The notes below the pieces were generated by a model. It was not told the origin of the DNA. It searched no databases and saw only the letters and a program-made list of their open reading frames with translations. The translations under genes and the position numbers were made by a program. This document shows positions 18,976 through 26,963 of a stretch of 64,000 nucleotides of DNA, in pieces. Origin of the DNA: Sarcodiotheca gaudichaudii (lineage: Eukaryota; Rhodophyta; Florideophyceae; Gigartinales; Solieriaceae); the NCBI GenBank assembly GCA_032355985.1, contig JAUKVZ010000002.1:62001-126000 (forward strand), given 5' to 3'. How positions within the stretch are numbered: the stretch's first letter is position 1; each line of letters starts with the position of its first letter.

Positions 18976-21757
18976 GCGCATGAGCCTGCTGCGCGCGCTC
19001 GTCGATGAGGCGCTGGAGCTTCCGCTCGAAAAACGCCGCCAGATGCTGCATGCGGCCCAGAGTGAAGATCCGGAGATCGGCGATCTCGCCTTCGATCTGC
19101 TCGCCGAGGAAGAGCGCGTCGGCGAGTTTCTCGAACTGCCCCCCCTGCCGGATGAAGGCGAAGAGGCCGTCGAGAGCCTGCTCGGCCAGCACATCGGCCC
19201 GTACAAGATCATCGGCGAACTGGCCAAGGGCGGCATGGGCGCGGTCTTCAGCGCCGTGCGCGATGATGGGGCCTTCGATCAGCGCGTCGCCATCAAACTG
19301 ATCCGCCAGGGCCTGCATTCACGCGCGCTGCTTCGCCGCTTCCATCAGGAGCGGCAGATGCTTGCCTCGCTCGATCATCCGAACATCGCCAGACTTCTCG
19401 ATGGCGGCGCCACCGAAGATGGACGCCCGTACATCGTCATGGAGCTGATCGAGGGCGTTCCGATCGACGAGTATTGCGATCAGGGACACGTGACGATTCG
19501 CGAGCGCATCCGCATCTTCCGCCAGGCATGCAGCGCCGTGCAGTACGCGCACCAGAATCTGGTCGTGCATCGCGACATCAAGCCGCAGAACCTTCTTGTC
19601 ACGCAAACCGGCGAGCTAAAGCTTGTCGACTTTGGCATCTCAAAGCTTCTTGAGGGTCACACGACCGGTGGGCGGGTCAGTGAACAAACAGTGACGGCCG
19701 TGCGCCCGATGACGCCGGCATACGCAAGCCCTGAGCAGATTCGCGGCGAGCGTATCACGACATCCAGCGATGTCTATTCGCTGGGCGTCGTGCTGTACGA
19801 GCTTCTCTGCGGCCGCCGCCCCTACAAATTGCACGAACTCGTCGGCTACGAGCAGGAGCGCGCCGTCTGCGAAACCGCGCCCGATCGACCGAGCACGCGC
19901 CTCAGCCAGACGGAGACCGAGATTCTCGCCGATGGCGCGGAGCGCGTCGTGACGCCATCGGAGCTCAGCCGCAGACGCGGGGAGCGGCTCGACCAGCTCA
20001 AGCGCACGTTGCGCGGCGATCTGGACAACATCGTCCTGCGCGCCATGGGCAAGAGCGCCGACACGCGTTACGCCTCCGCGCAGCAGTTTGACGATGATCT
20101 GGAGCGTTATCTCGAAGGACTGCCGGTCACGGCCAGACCGGACACGCTCACGTATCGGGCATCAAAGTTTGTTCGCCGCAACCGGACGGGCGTGCTCGCC
20201 GCGGCCGTGATTCTGATCACGCTTGTCGGCGGCGTCGTCGTCAGCACTGGCGCCCTGATCAAGGAGCGTCGCGCCGAGCGGCTTGCCCAGCAGGAGCGCG
20301 CCGGCGCCCTTGTCTCCGAAGCGCGAGCCAAGCGCGTGTCCGTCTTCCTGCAGGATCTTCTGGCGACGGCGAATCCATACACAACCGGCGAGGATCGCTC
20401 CGTCGTCGAACTGCTCGGCGATGCGGAGAAGCGGCTCGAAGATGAATCGGGCGGCGAACCGGGCGCAAGCGCCGACATTCGCGTGGCGATCGCACGAACG
20501 TATGCAGGACTGTGGCGCTGGGAGGATGCGAAGCGAAATCTCGACCAGGCCATCGGCGCATTGCGACAGCGATCCGGCGGTCATGATCCGGAGCTTGCGG
20601 CCACACTGACGCTCTATGGACGCGCGCTGACACATGTGCGCGACGAGCGAGCCATCGATATTCAACGAGAGGCGCTGCAGATGCGCCGGAACATGTTCGG
20701 CCAGCCGAGCCTTGAAGTCGCCGAGTCGCTATGCACGTATGGCTTTGCGCTGTGGATCATTGGCGGCCCCGAGCGGCTTGGAGACGCCGAACGCGCGTAT
20801 ATGGATTCGCTGGCGATGTTCGAAGCGCTCGGCGATGAGCCCACGAATGAGCATGCGCGAAGCGCGTACAGTTTCGCGGCGTTCCTGCATGAGACGGGCA
20901 ATCCGATCAAAGCCAATGACTGGTATGAACTGGCGATCAGCATCTTCCGCGCGCTGCCTCATCCTGAGGATCGCTACATGGCGGAGTGTCTCTTCGGATA
21001 TTCCTTCCTGCTGCACGAGCGGAAGGACTCCGCCGGCGCCGAATCACATCTGCGTGAGTATTTCAGGCTGACGCCGGACTCGCTGAACGATGCGCGCATC
21101 AGCCTGGCTCAGTGGCGACTCGGATGGATCAGAGATATCCAGGGCGATTCGGATGAAGCGCTCAACCTGTATCACCAGGCGCTCTTTCGAGATCTCGAAC
21201 TCGTGGCGACGACCGGCGACGGTCCATTGACCGAGTACGCCGAGGAACTGATCCACAGGCTTCGCCTCGCAATCGAGACGGAAACTCCCGTGCCTTACGT
21301 CGAAGCGCTGCACACGATCACGCTTCGGCCGGATCTCATCTCCGCCCGTGTGCAATACCTCTATGCGCTTGGGCGTCTGCTTCACACGATGCAGATCGAT
21401 GATGAGGAGACAAGCTACTACCTCGATCTGTGCATCAAGCGCATGCGCCTGCATACCAGCGTAAACAATCGATTCCTTCGTCCGCTGCAGGCGCTTCTCG
21501 GGGACAGCCTGCGAAGACAGGGAGAGTTTGAAGAGGCGGAGACGCTCTTGCTGCAGGCATTCCACACGGCGCGAACCCGATATGGCGAAACGCATGATGT
21601 GACGCAGGAATCGCTGAATCGCCTCGAACAGCTCTACCTTGAATGGGATCGCCCCGACAAGTTTGAAAAGTTCGAGCGGCTTCGACGCGAGAACGAGCGC
21701 CTGGAGACGGGGACGCAGGCTCGAGGCGTCAGCCGATTCGAATCAATCAAGATCTAG
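18965..21757 (+). CDS. Membrane Ser/Thr protein kinase with TPR-like sensor
   Basis: 930 residues. A cytoplasmic kinase domain runs from about 78 to 385: glycine loop GELAKGGMGAVF, catalytic lysine in VAIKLIRQ (K111), VVHRDIKPQNLL (HRD 202-204) and VDFGISKLL (DFG 222-224), then AYASPEQIRGE. All catalytic residues are intact. A membrane helix follows at about 409-431 (TGVLAAAVILITLVGGVVVS). The remaining 480 residues are helical repeats of TPR type, likely a periplasmic sensor. The stretch before residue 78 resembles the short amino-terminal module seen in planctomycete ECF-linked kinases. It overlaps the sigma gene and ends in a CTAG shared with the convergent methyltransferase stop. Confidence 0.93.
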   Translation: MTPERMSLLRALVDEALELPLEKRRQMLHAAQSEDPEIGDLAFDLLAEEERVGEFLELPPLPDEGEEAVESLLGQHIGPYKIIGELAKGGMGAVFSAVRDDGAFDQRVAIKLIRQGLHSRALLRRFHQERQMLASLDHPNIARLLDGGATEDGRPYIVMELIEGVPIDEYCDQGHVTIRERIRIFRQACSAVQYAHQNLVVHRDIKPQNLLVTQTGELKLVDFGISKLLEGHTTGGRVSEQTVTAVRPMTPAYASPEQIRGERITTSSDVYSLGVVLYELLCGRRPYKLHELVGYEQERAVCETAPDRPSTRLSQTETEILADGAERVVTPSELSRRRGERLDQLKRTLRGDLDNIVLRAMGKSADTRYASAQQFDDDLERYLEGLPVTARPDTLTYRASKFVRRNRTGVLAAAVILITLVGGVVVSTGALIKERRAERLAQQERAGALVSEARAKRVSVFLQDLLATANPYTTGEDRSVVELLGDAEKRLEDESGGEPGASADIRVAIARTYAGLWRWEDAKRNLDQAIGALRQRSGGHDPELAATLTLYGRALTHVRDERAIDIQREALQMRRNMFGQPSLEVAESLCTYGFALWIIGGPERLGDAERAYMDSLAMFEALGDEPTNEHARSAYSFAAFLHETGNPIKANDWYELAISIFRALPHPEDRYMAECLFGYSFLLHERKDSAGAESHLREYFRLTPDSLNDARISLAQWRLGWIRDIQGDSDEALNLYHQALFRDLELVATTGDGPLTEYAEELIHRLRLAIETETPVPYVEALHTITLRPDLISARVQYLYALGRLLHTMQIDDEETSYYLDLCIKRMRLHTSVNNRFLRPLQALLGDSLRRQGEFEEAETLLLQAFHTARTRYGETHDVTQESLNRLEQLYLEWDRPDKFEKFERLRRENERLETGTQARGVSRFESIKI

Positions 21758-22521
21758 CGCACGGCTTCGACAACGGCGCACACGCTCGCCTCGTGACCGG
21801 TTCGCGCGTTGCGCCCGGCGGCCAGGCAGCGAGCTTCGCTGAATCCACAACGCTCCAAACGCGCCAGCAGGCTCTCCGTGCGTTCGGCGCCGCCGATGCA
21901 GCGGAACCAGTCATTGATGCTCGTGCGCGCCTGCTCGGGAAGCTCAGCCTGCAGTGTGATCTCAGCGAAGAGGAAACGCCCGCCCGGGCGCAGCACACGC
22001 GCCGCTTCCCGAATGACGGCGTCCCGATCCGGCGTGAGATTCAATATGCCGTTGGCGGTGACGATGTCGAGCGAGCCTGCATCCAGCGACGTATCGTCCG
22101 CCCGCGCGTACAGGAACGACGCGTTCTCGACGCCGAGTTCACTGAAGTTTCGGCGAGCCTTTTCGATCATGGGCTCGGACATGTCCAGCCCGATCACGGC
22201 GCCCGCATCGCCCACCGCCTGTGCGTAAAGATAGAGATCAAGCCCGGCGCCGCAGCCGAGATCCAGAAGTCTCTCGCCGCCGCGCAGCTTCACATGCGGC
22301 TGCGGATTGCCTGCGCCCGTGAACGAGTCGGCCATCGAAGCGGGCAGCGCATCGAGCGCCTGCGCTTCGTACCCGACGCTCTCAGCAAATGCGCGGCCAA
22401 CGGGAAAGCCGTGCTTCTGCCCAGGCGAAGAAGCGACGCGGCCATACCGCTCCGCCACCGCCTGTTGAATCTCGGCGGGCGTCATCTCTGCAAGTCGAGG
22501 CGCTTCGTCTGCGGCCGCCAT
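21754..22521 (-). CDS. Class I SAM-dependent methyltransferase
   Basis: 255 residues. The Rossmann motif I is LLDLGCGAGLDLYLYA (about 86-101), followed by GLDMSEPMIEKARRNF (motif II) and the post-motif ANGILNLTPDRDAVIREAAR. The arrangement resembles arsenite methyltransferase and ubiquinone-type enzymes, but the arsenic-binding cysteine set is not evident: the only cysteines besides the one in motif I lie near the end. Substrate unknown. It follows the peroxiredoxin gene by seven bases on the same strand, so they form a two-gene unit. Its stop is interlocked with that of the kinase gene. Confidence 0.85.
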   Translation of the reverse strand: MAAADEAPRLAEMTPAEIQQAVAERYGRVASSPGQKHGFPVGRAFAESVGYEAQALDALPASMADSFTGAGNPQPHVKLRGGERLLDLGCGAGLDLYLYAQAVGDAGAVIGLDMSEPMIEKARRNFSELGVENASFLYARADDTSLDAGSLDIVTANGILNLTPDRDAVIREAARVLRPGGRFLFAEITLQAELPEQARTSINDWFRCIGGAERTESLLARLERCGFSEARCLAAGRNARTGHEASVCAVVEAVR

Positions 22522-22528
22522 GCCGCGC

Positions 22529-23164
22529 TTAGAGATTCGGCTGCGGCGTTACGCGCAGGTACGGCTTGACCTTGCGATAGCCCTTCGGGAAGAGCTTGTC
22601 CGCTTCATCATCAGAAAGCGCTGGAACGATGATGCAGTCATCACCGTGGCGCCAGTTCACGGGCGTCGCGACCTTGAACTCGGATGTGAGCTGCAGCGAA
22701 TCGAGCGTGCGAAGCAGCTCGTCAAAATCGCGGCCGGTGCTGGCCGGATACGTCAGCATCAGCTTCACGCGCTTGTCAGGCCCGATGATGAAGACGGAGC
22801 GGACGGTCAGCGTGTCATCCGCGTTCGGATGAATCATGCCGTACAGATTGGCGACCTTGCGATCGCTGTCCGCCAGCAGCGGAAAGTTCAGCGCCGTTCC
22901 CTGCGTCTCCTCGATGTCGCTCGCCCAGCGATGATGATCTTCGAGCGGATCAACACTGAGGCCGATGACCTTGCACTTGCGCTTGGCGAACTCATCCTTC
23001 AGCCGCGCCACAGCGCCGAGCTCCGTCGTGCACACAGGCGTGAAGTTCTTGGGATGCGAAAACAGCACACCCCAACTGTCACCAAGCCAGTCATGAAAAC
23101 TGATGACGCCCTCGGTGGACTCCTGCTGAAAATCCGGGGCGATATCGCCCAGTTGAATCGACAT
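22529..23164 (-). CDS. 1-Cys peroxiredoxin (Prx6 type)
   Basis: 211 residues, the usual length of the Prx6 subfamily, which reduces hydrogen peroxide and organic peroxides. The peroxidatic cysteine is C45 in FTPVCTTELG. The subfamily-typical carboxy-terminal dimerisation arm is present (WRHGDDCIIVPALSDDEA, then FPKGYRKVKPYLR), and there is no resolving cysteine in a VCP motif. The ribosome site GAGGAAC precedes the ATG. It is upstream of, and probably co-transcribed with, the methyltransferase gene. Confidence 0.95.
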   Translation of the reverse strand: MSIQLGDIAPDFQQESTEGVISFHDWLGDSWGVLFSHPKNFTPVCTTELGAVARLKDEFAKRKCKVIGLSVDPLEDHHRWASDIEETQGTALNFPLLADSDRKVANLYGMIHPNADDTLTVRSVFIIGPDKRVKLMLTYPASTGRDFDELLRTLDSLQLTSEFKVATPVNWRHGDDCIIVPALSDDEADKLFPKGYRKVKPYLRVTPQPNL

Positions 23165-23199
23165 GTCGTTGTTCCTCTATTCCTTACCTCTTCCGAAGC

Positions 23200-23214
23200 C
23201 CGGGCGTCGCCCGG
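23200..23214. promoter_or_regulatory. Palindrome in the peroxiredoxin leader
   Basis: Perfect inverted repeat CCGGGCG-T-CGCCCGG about 36 bases upstream of the peroxiredoxin ATG, in the 231-base divergent region shared with the cytochrome gene. It could be an operator or a leader hairpin. No T-tract follows. Confidence 0.3.
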
Positions 23215-23395
23215 ACCATCACACGATAGCCTCCGGAAGATCCGGCGGCGACACGTATGACATGGCGACAAAAAGGAAGTCCAGGTGCAATCATTTTCCG
23301 CCTGCCGTTCGAGAGATCATCGTCGCTTGAAGTATGCTCTGAGACATGTGGGCTGTCAGCGAAGCGGTAACCGGCAACGGCGGTGAGGAATCCCG

Positions 23396-25111
23396 ATGAT
23401 GGGGGCGAGCGGAATGAGAAGCCGCACGATCGTGCGCGTGTTGCAGGCGAGCGCCGCACTGGGTGGCGGGATCGTGGCGATTGCCCTGATCACGGCGCCC
23501 ATCTTCGCCCAGGCCCCGGCCGCCCGAAGAGCGGCGTCCCCGGCGACGTGGGGGCGAGGCCCTTTCCAGCCCACAGAAGCAAACCCGTTTTTCGCCACGG
23601 CCGACGGTTGCGCCTATTGCCACTCCGCCTCTGATGACTCCAGCGCCCTGCGATCGGCGACAGGCGATGACGTGTCTCCCCACGGCCTCTGGCAGGCCAG
23701 CGTGATGGCCAACTCCATGCGGGATCCATACTTCGTCGCCCAGCTTTCCAGAGAGATGAACGCGCGTCCCGAAGAGGCGGCGTCGATCGAAGCGCTCTGT
23801 CTGAAGTGCCATGCGCCCACTCTGCATCACTCTGCGCAGATTCGTGACGCTGAGCCGCCATTCCTGTCTCTGGCGATGAAAAGCGCGCTTGGCTCTGATG
23901 GCGTGACCTGCACCGTGTGCCATCAGGCCCAGCCGGACAATCTCGGCGAGCCCGCGGGATTCAATGGCGATCTCGTCATCACCGATGAACGCCGCATCTT
24001 CGGTCCCTATGAAGATCCGGAGACCGGCCCCATGCGCGCCCATACAGCATTCACACCGACGCACGGCGCCCACATCCGCGATGCGGGCTTGTGCGCCTCC
24101 TGCCACACGCTGACTGTCGATAACGATGGCGTCGAGTTTCTTGAGCAGAGCGCCTACATGGAGTGGCTCAACAGCGATTTCTCCGACCAGCCGCAGCCGA
24201 CGGCCAACACGAGAACGTGCCAGCAGTGCCATATGCCATCACAGGGCTCGATGCGCCTGGCGCGCACACCAGCCGGCACGGACTTCAACATCGCCATTCG
24301 CGAAAACCTGCGGGCGCACTCCTTCGTCGGAGGCAATGCGTTCCTGCTGGAGATGATTAATCGGCATCGCGATGAGTTCCTGTCGCCGGCGCCGGCCGAG
24401 GCGTTCGAACGTCAGATCCGAGCGACGCGCGCGAACCTTGCGTATGACAGCGCCCGCGTCGAGTTCGAGAATGCCCGCGTCGATGGCGGCCAGCTCTTGT
24501 TCGATGTTCGCGTGGAGAATCTCACCGGTCACAAGCTGCCGACAGGCTATCCATCGCGGCGGATGTGGCTGCACGTTCGTGTGCGGGATCGAGGCGCCCT
24601 GCTCTTTGAGTCCGGCGCTTCCGATGACGCAGGACGCCTGGCGCATGTCGATGACGCCATGCGTCTGCCGCACCATGAAATCATCACCATGCCGGAGCAG
24701 GTGCAGGTCTGGGAGCGCGTCGCGCATAACGCCGCAGGCGAGCCGACGACCATGCTCACGCAGATGACCGGCGATCTGAAGGACAATCGCATCCTGCCGC
24801 CGGGCTGGAGCGCCGAAGGCCCCTACGCACAGAAAACGGCGCCTGTCGGCGTCGGCAATGATGAGAACTTTGTCGCCGGATCCGATGTCATCACATACCG
24901 AATCGACCTGCCGGAACCGTCGCCGCAGAGCGTGATCATCGTTGCGGATCTTCGATATCAGTCCATTCCCCCTGCGTGGGCATCGCCCTTCCGCGGCTCG
25001 GATGATGCGCTGGCCGATCGATTCGTCAGGATGTACGACGCCGTGCCCACGCGCAGTGAACGCATGGCGTTTCGTACGCTTCGCGTGCCGATTGGCGCCG
25101 GTCGCCCGTAG
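23396..25111 (+). CDS. Secreted five-heme cytochrome c
   Basis: 571 residues: an amino-terminal export helix (LGGGIVAIALITAPIFAQA, about 22-40) and five CXXCH heme sites, CAYCH (72-76), CLKCH (135-139), CTVCH (172-176), CASCH (233-237) and CQQCH (275-279). Extra histidines such as H86-type positions, APTLHHSAQ and PTHGAHIRD could serve as distal ligands. The final 250 residues are heme-free and beta-rich, beginning near FENARVDGG with NLTGHKLPTGYPSRR, a segment often seen after multiheme modules. The protein probably transfers electrons in the periplasm or at the cell surface. The exact partner is unknown; no reductase gene adjoins it. The start has GAGGAA upstream. Confidence 0.88.
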   Translation: MMGASGMRSRTIVRVLQASAALGGGIVAIALITAPIFAQAPAARRAASPATWGRGPFQPTEANPFFATADGCAYCHSASDDSSALRSATGDDVSPHGLWQASVMANSMRDPYFVAQLSREMNARPEEAASIEALCLKCHAPTLHHSAQIRDAEPPFLSLAMKSALGSDGVTCTVCHQAQPDNLGEPAGFNGDLVITDERRIFGPYEDPETGPMRAHTAFTPTHGAHIRDAGLCASCHTLTVDNDGVEFLEQSAYMEWLNSDFSDQPQPTANTRTCQQCHMPSQGSMRLARTPAGTDFNIAIRENLRAHSFVGGNAFLLEMINRHRDEFLSPAPAEAFERQIRATRANLAYDSARVEFENARVDGGQLLFDVRVENLTGHKLPTGYPSRRMWLHVRVRDRGALLFESGASDDAGRLAHVDDAMRLPHHEIITMPEQVQVWERVAHNAAGEPTTMLTQMTGDLKDNRILPPGWSAEGPYAQKTAPVGVGNDENFVAGSDVITYRIDLPEPSPQSVIIVADLRYQSIPPAWASPFRGSDDALADRFVRMYDAVPTRSERMAFRTLRVPIGAGRP

Positions 25112-25132
25112 AATCAACTTCGGAGGGCGCCT

Positions 25133-26323
25133 GTGAACGCGGAGCGGCAGATCCTGCATGTCGATATGGATGCGTTTTATGCGTCCATCGAGCAGCGCGA
25201 TCGGCCCGAGACTCGCGGCAAGCCGGTGCTTGTGGGCTATGACGGGCCCCGCGGCGTCGTCGCGGCCGCTTCGTATGAATCGCGAGCCTTCGGCTGCCAC
25301 AGCGCCCAGCCGATCAGCGTTGCGCGCAGGCGATGCCCGGATGCGATCATCCTGCCCGTCAACATGCGGCAATACATCGAGGAATCGCATCGCGTCTTCG
25401 AGATTTTCAGCCGCCATTCGGATCTGATCGAACCGCTGAGCATCGACGAGGCGTTCATCGATGTGTCGCGCATCTGCGCATCAATCGAAGATGCGATTGA
25501 CATCGCACGATTGATCAAGCAGGCCATCCATGACGAGACGCAGCTGCGCGCCTCCGTTGGCGTCGCGCCGAACAAGTTTCTCGCCAAGCTCGCATCCGAC
25601 CTGGACAAACCGGACGGCCTGACCGCGATTCGTCCCGAATGCGTGCAGAAAACGCTCGATCCACTTGCCATCAATCGCGTGCCGGGGCTTGGGCCGCGCG
25701 CCGTGCAGAAGCTGCATCGGCTTGGCGTGCGAACGATCGGCGATCTTCGATTGATGGAGCCGCGTGCGCTGGAAGGCGTGCTGGGCAAATCGGGCGCCAT
25801 CATCGCGCAGCGCGCGCAGGGCGTTGACGATCGGCCGGTCACGTCAGATCGAGCATCAAAGAGCATCAGCTGCGAGGAGACATTCGCATTCGATCTGCAG
25901 AATCGCGAGGACATACGGCGTGAACTCTGGCAGCTGATCGAGCGACTGGGCGGACGCCTGCGGCGAGCGGAACTCAAAGCCCGATGCGTCACCATCAAGC
26001 TGCGCTATGGCGAGTTTGAAACGGTCACGCGCTCGACGACGGTTCCCTCACCAGTCGATCAGACCAGCGCGCTCCATGACGCCGCGAGAACGCTGCTCGA
26101 TGCATGGCTCGACAGTCATCATCACGCACTGCGCCTGCTCGGCGTCGGCGTCTCGCGATTCGAACGCCAGTCGCAGTTCGATCTCTTCGGTCAGGAGCGT
26201 GACGAGCAGAGCCGGCGCGTGGATGAAGTGGCTGATGAAGTCGTGCGCCGATTCGGACGCGGCGCCATCCGGCGCGGAGCTTCACTCGGACCGCCGGGCG
26301 CCGATGCTTCCGATCAGGCGTAG
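25133..26323 (+). CDS. dinB: DNA polymerase IV (Y-family translesion polymerase)
   Basis: 396 residues from a GTG start. Catalytic motifs are HVDMDAFYASIEQ (D11 and D13 region) and LSIDEAFIDVS (D105, E106), with the steric region AAASYESRAFG. The thumb helix-hairpin-helix (NRVPGLGPRAVQKLHRLGV) and little-finger domain follow. The carboxy end QSQFDLFGQE looks like a beta-clamp-binding peptide (QFDLF core). The enzyme copies damaged DNA at the cost of fidelity. Its last 10 bases overlap the convergent thioredoxin-fold gene. Confidence 0.95.
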   Translation: MNAERQILHVDMDAFYASIEQRDRPETRGKPVLVGYDGPRGVVAAASYESRAFGCHSAQPISVARRRCPDAIILPVNMRQYIEESHRVFEIFSRHSDLIEPLSIDEAFIDVSRICASIEDAIDIARLIKQAIHDETQLRASVGVAPNKFLAKLASDLDKPDGLTAIRPECVQKTLDPLAINRVPGLGPRAVQKLHRLGVRTIGDLRLMEPRALEGVLGKSGAIIAQRAQGVDDRPVTSDRASKSISCEETFAFDLQNREDIRRELWQLIERLGGRLRRAELKARCVTIKLRYGEFETVTRSTTVPSPVDQTSALHDAARTLLDAWLDSHHHALRLLGVGVSRFERQSQFDLFGQERDEQSRRVDEVADEVVRRFGRGAIRRGASLGPPGADASDQA

Positions 26324-26877
26324 CTGTACTTCGGCGCCCAGTTGTTGAAGCCATCCTTGAGCAGATCCAAGAGCGGCCACACGGCGCAGAAGTCATCGCC
26401 GGGTCCGAAAGGCGCATGACCCGTGCGCACGATGGATCCGTCCTGCTGGCGATGAAAAACGGAGACACCGGGCATCGGCTTGCCGTCGTCCGTCTCGTAG
26501 CCCATGGCGCGAGCGAATCCTGTGCCCTGTCCGGACAAGACGCGAAAACCCCAATCACGAGACGAGGCGAACTCTCCGGCGACATCCGGTGCGTCAGCTG
26601 AACACAGGACGAATGCCGCACGATCGCTCAGATGCTCGTGCTCGCCATTGAAGCCGTCGGCCCAGAGTGTGCAGTAGACACAGCCTTTGCCCATGTTGTG
26701 GATGACGATCAGATCGTCCTTGTCACCGAAGAGATCCTTCAATGGCACTTCCGCGCCGCTTAGATCCTTCAGTTTCAGATCATCACATGGCTCATCCGGC
26801 GCATTGCGACGCGCCTCGGCGAGCTCCTGCTTGAGTTCGGCGATCTGCTTCGAAAGTTCGGCGATGCGATCGGACAT
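26314..26877 (-). CDS. Thioredoxin-fold protein of the DUF899 type
   Basis: 187 residues from the ATG at 26877 (MSDRIAELSKQ). An amino-terminal coiled coil (residues 1-28) precedes a thioredoxin-like domain with the cysteine pair in MGKGCVYCTLWADGFNGEH, the position of the DUF899 cysteines. The segments FRVLSGQGTGFARAMGY and MPGVSVFHRQQDG also fit that family. Biochemical function of the family is unsettled. It runs convergently into dinB with a 10-base overlap. Confidence 0.7.
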   Translation of the reverse strand: MSDRIAELSKQIAELKQELAEARRNAPDEPCDDLKLKDLSGAEVPLKDLFGDKDDLIVIHNMGKGCVYCTLWADGFNGEHEHLSDRAAFVLCSADAPDVAGEFASSRDWGFRVLSGQGTGFARAMGYETDDGKPMPGVSVFHRQQDGSIVRTGHAPFGPGDDFCAVWPLLDLLKDGFNNWAPKYSYA

Positions 26878-26963
26878 GCTGAGACTCCTGACAATGACAG
26901 CGTTGGCGCGCAGTGCGCACACACGAAGTCTATCAGCCGGATTCGAGTATCAGCGAAGCGTCC

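Noticed and set aside
21754-22521. Arsenite methyltransferase call for the methyltransferase
   Set aside because: The overall layout is similar but the cysteine set needed to bind arsenic is not evident.
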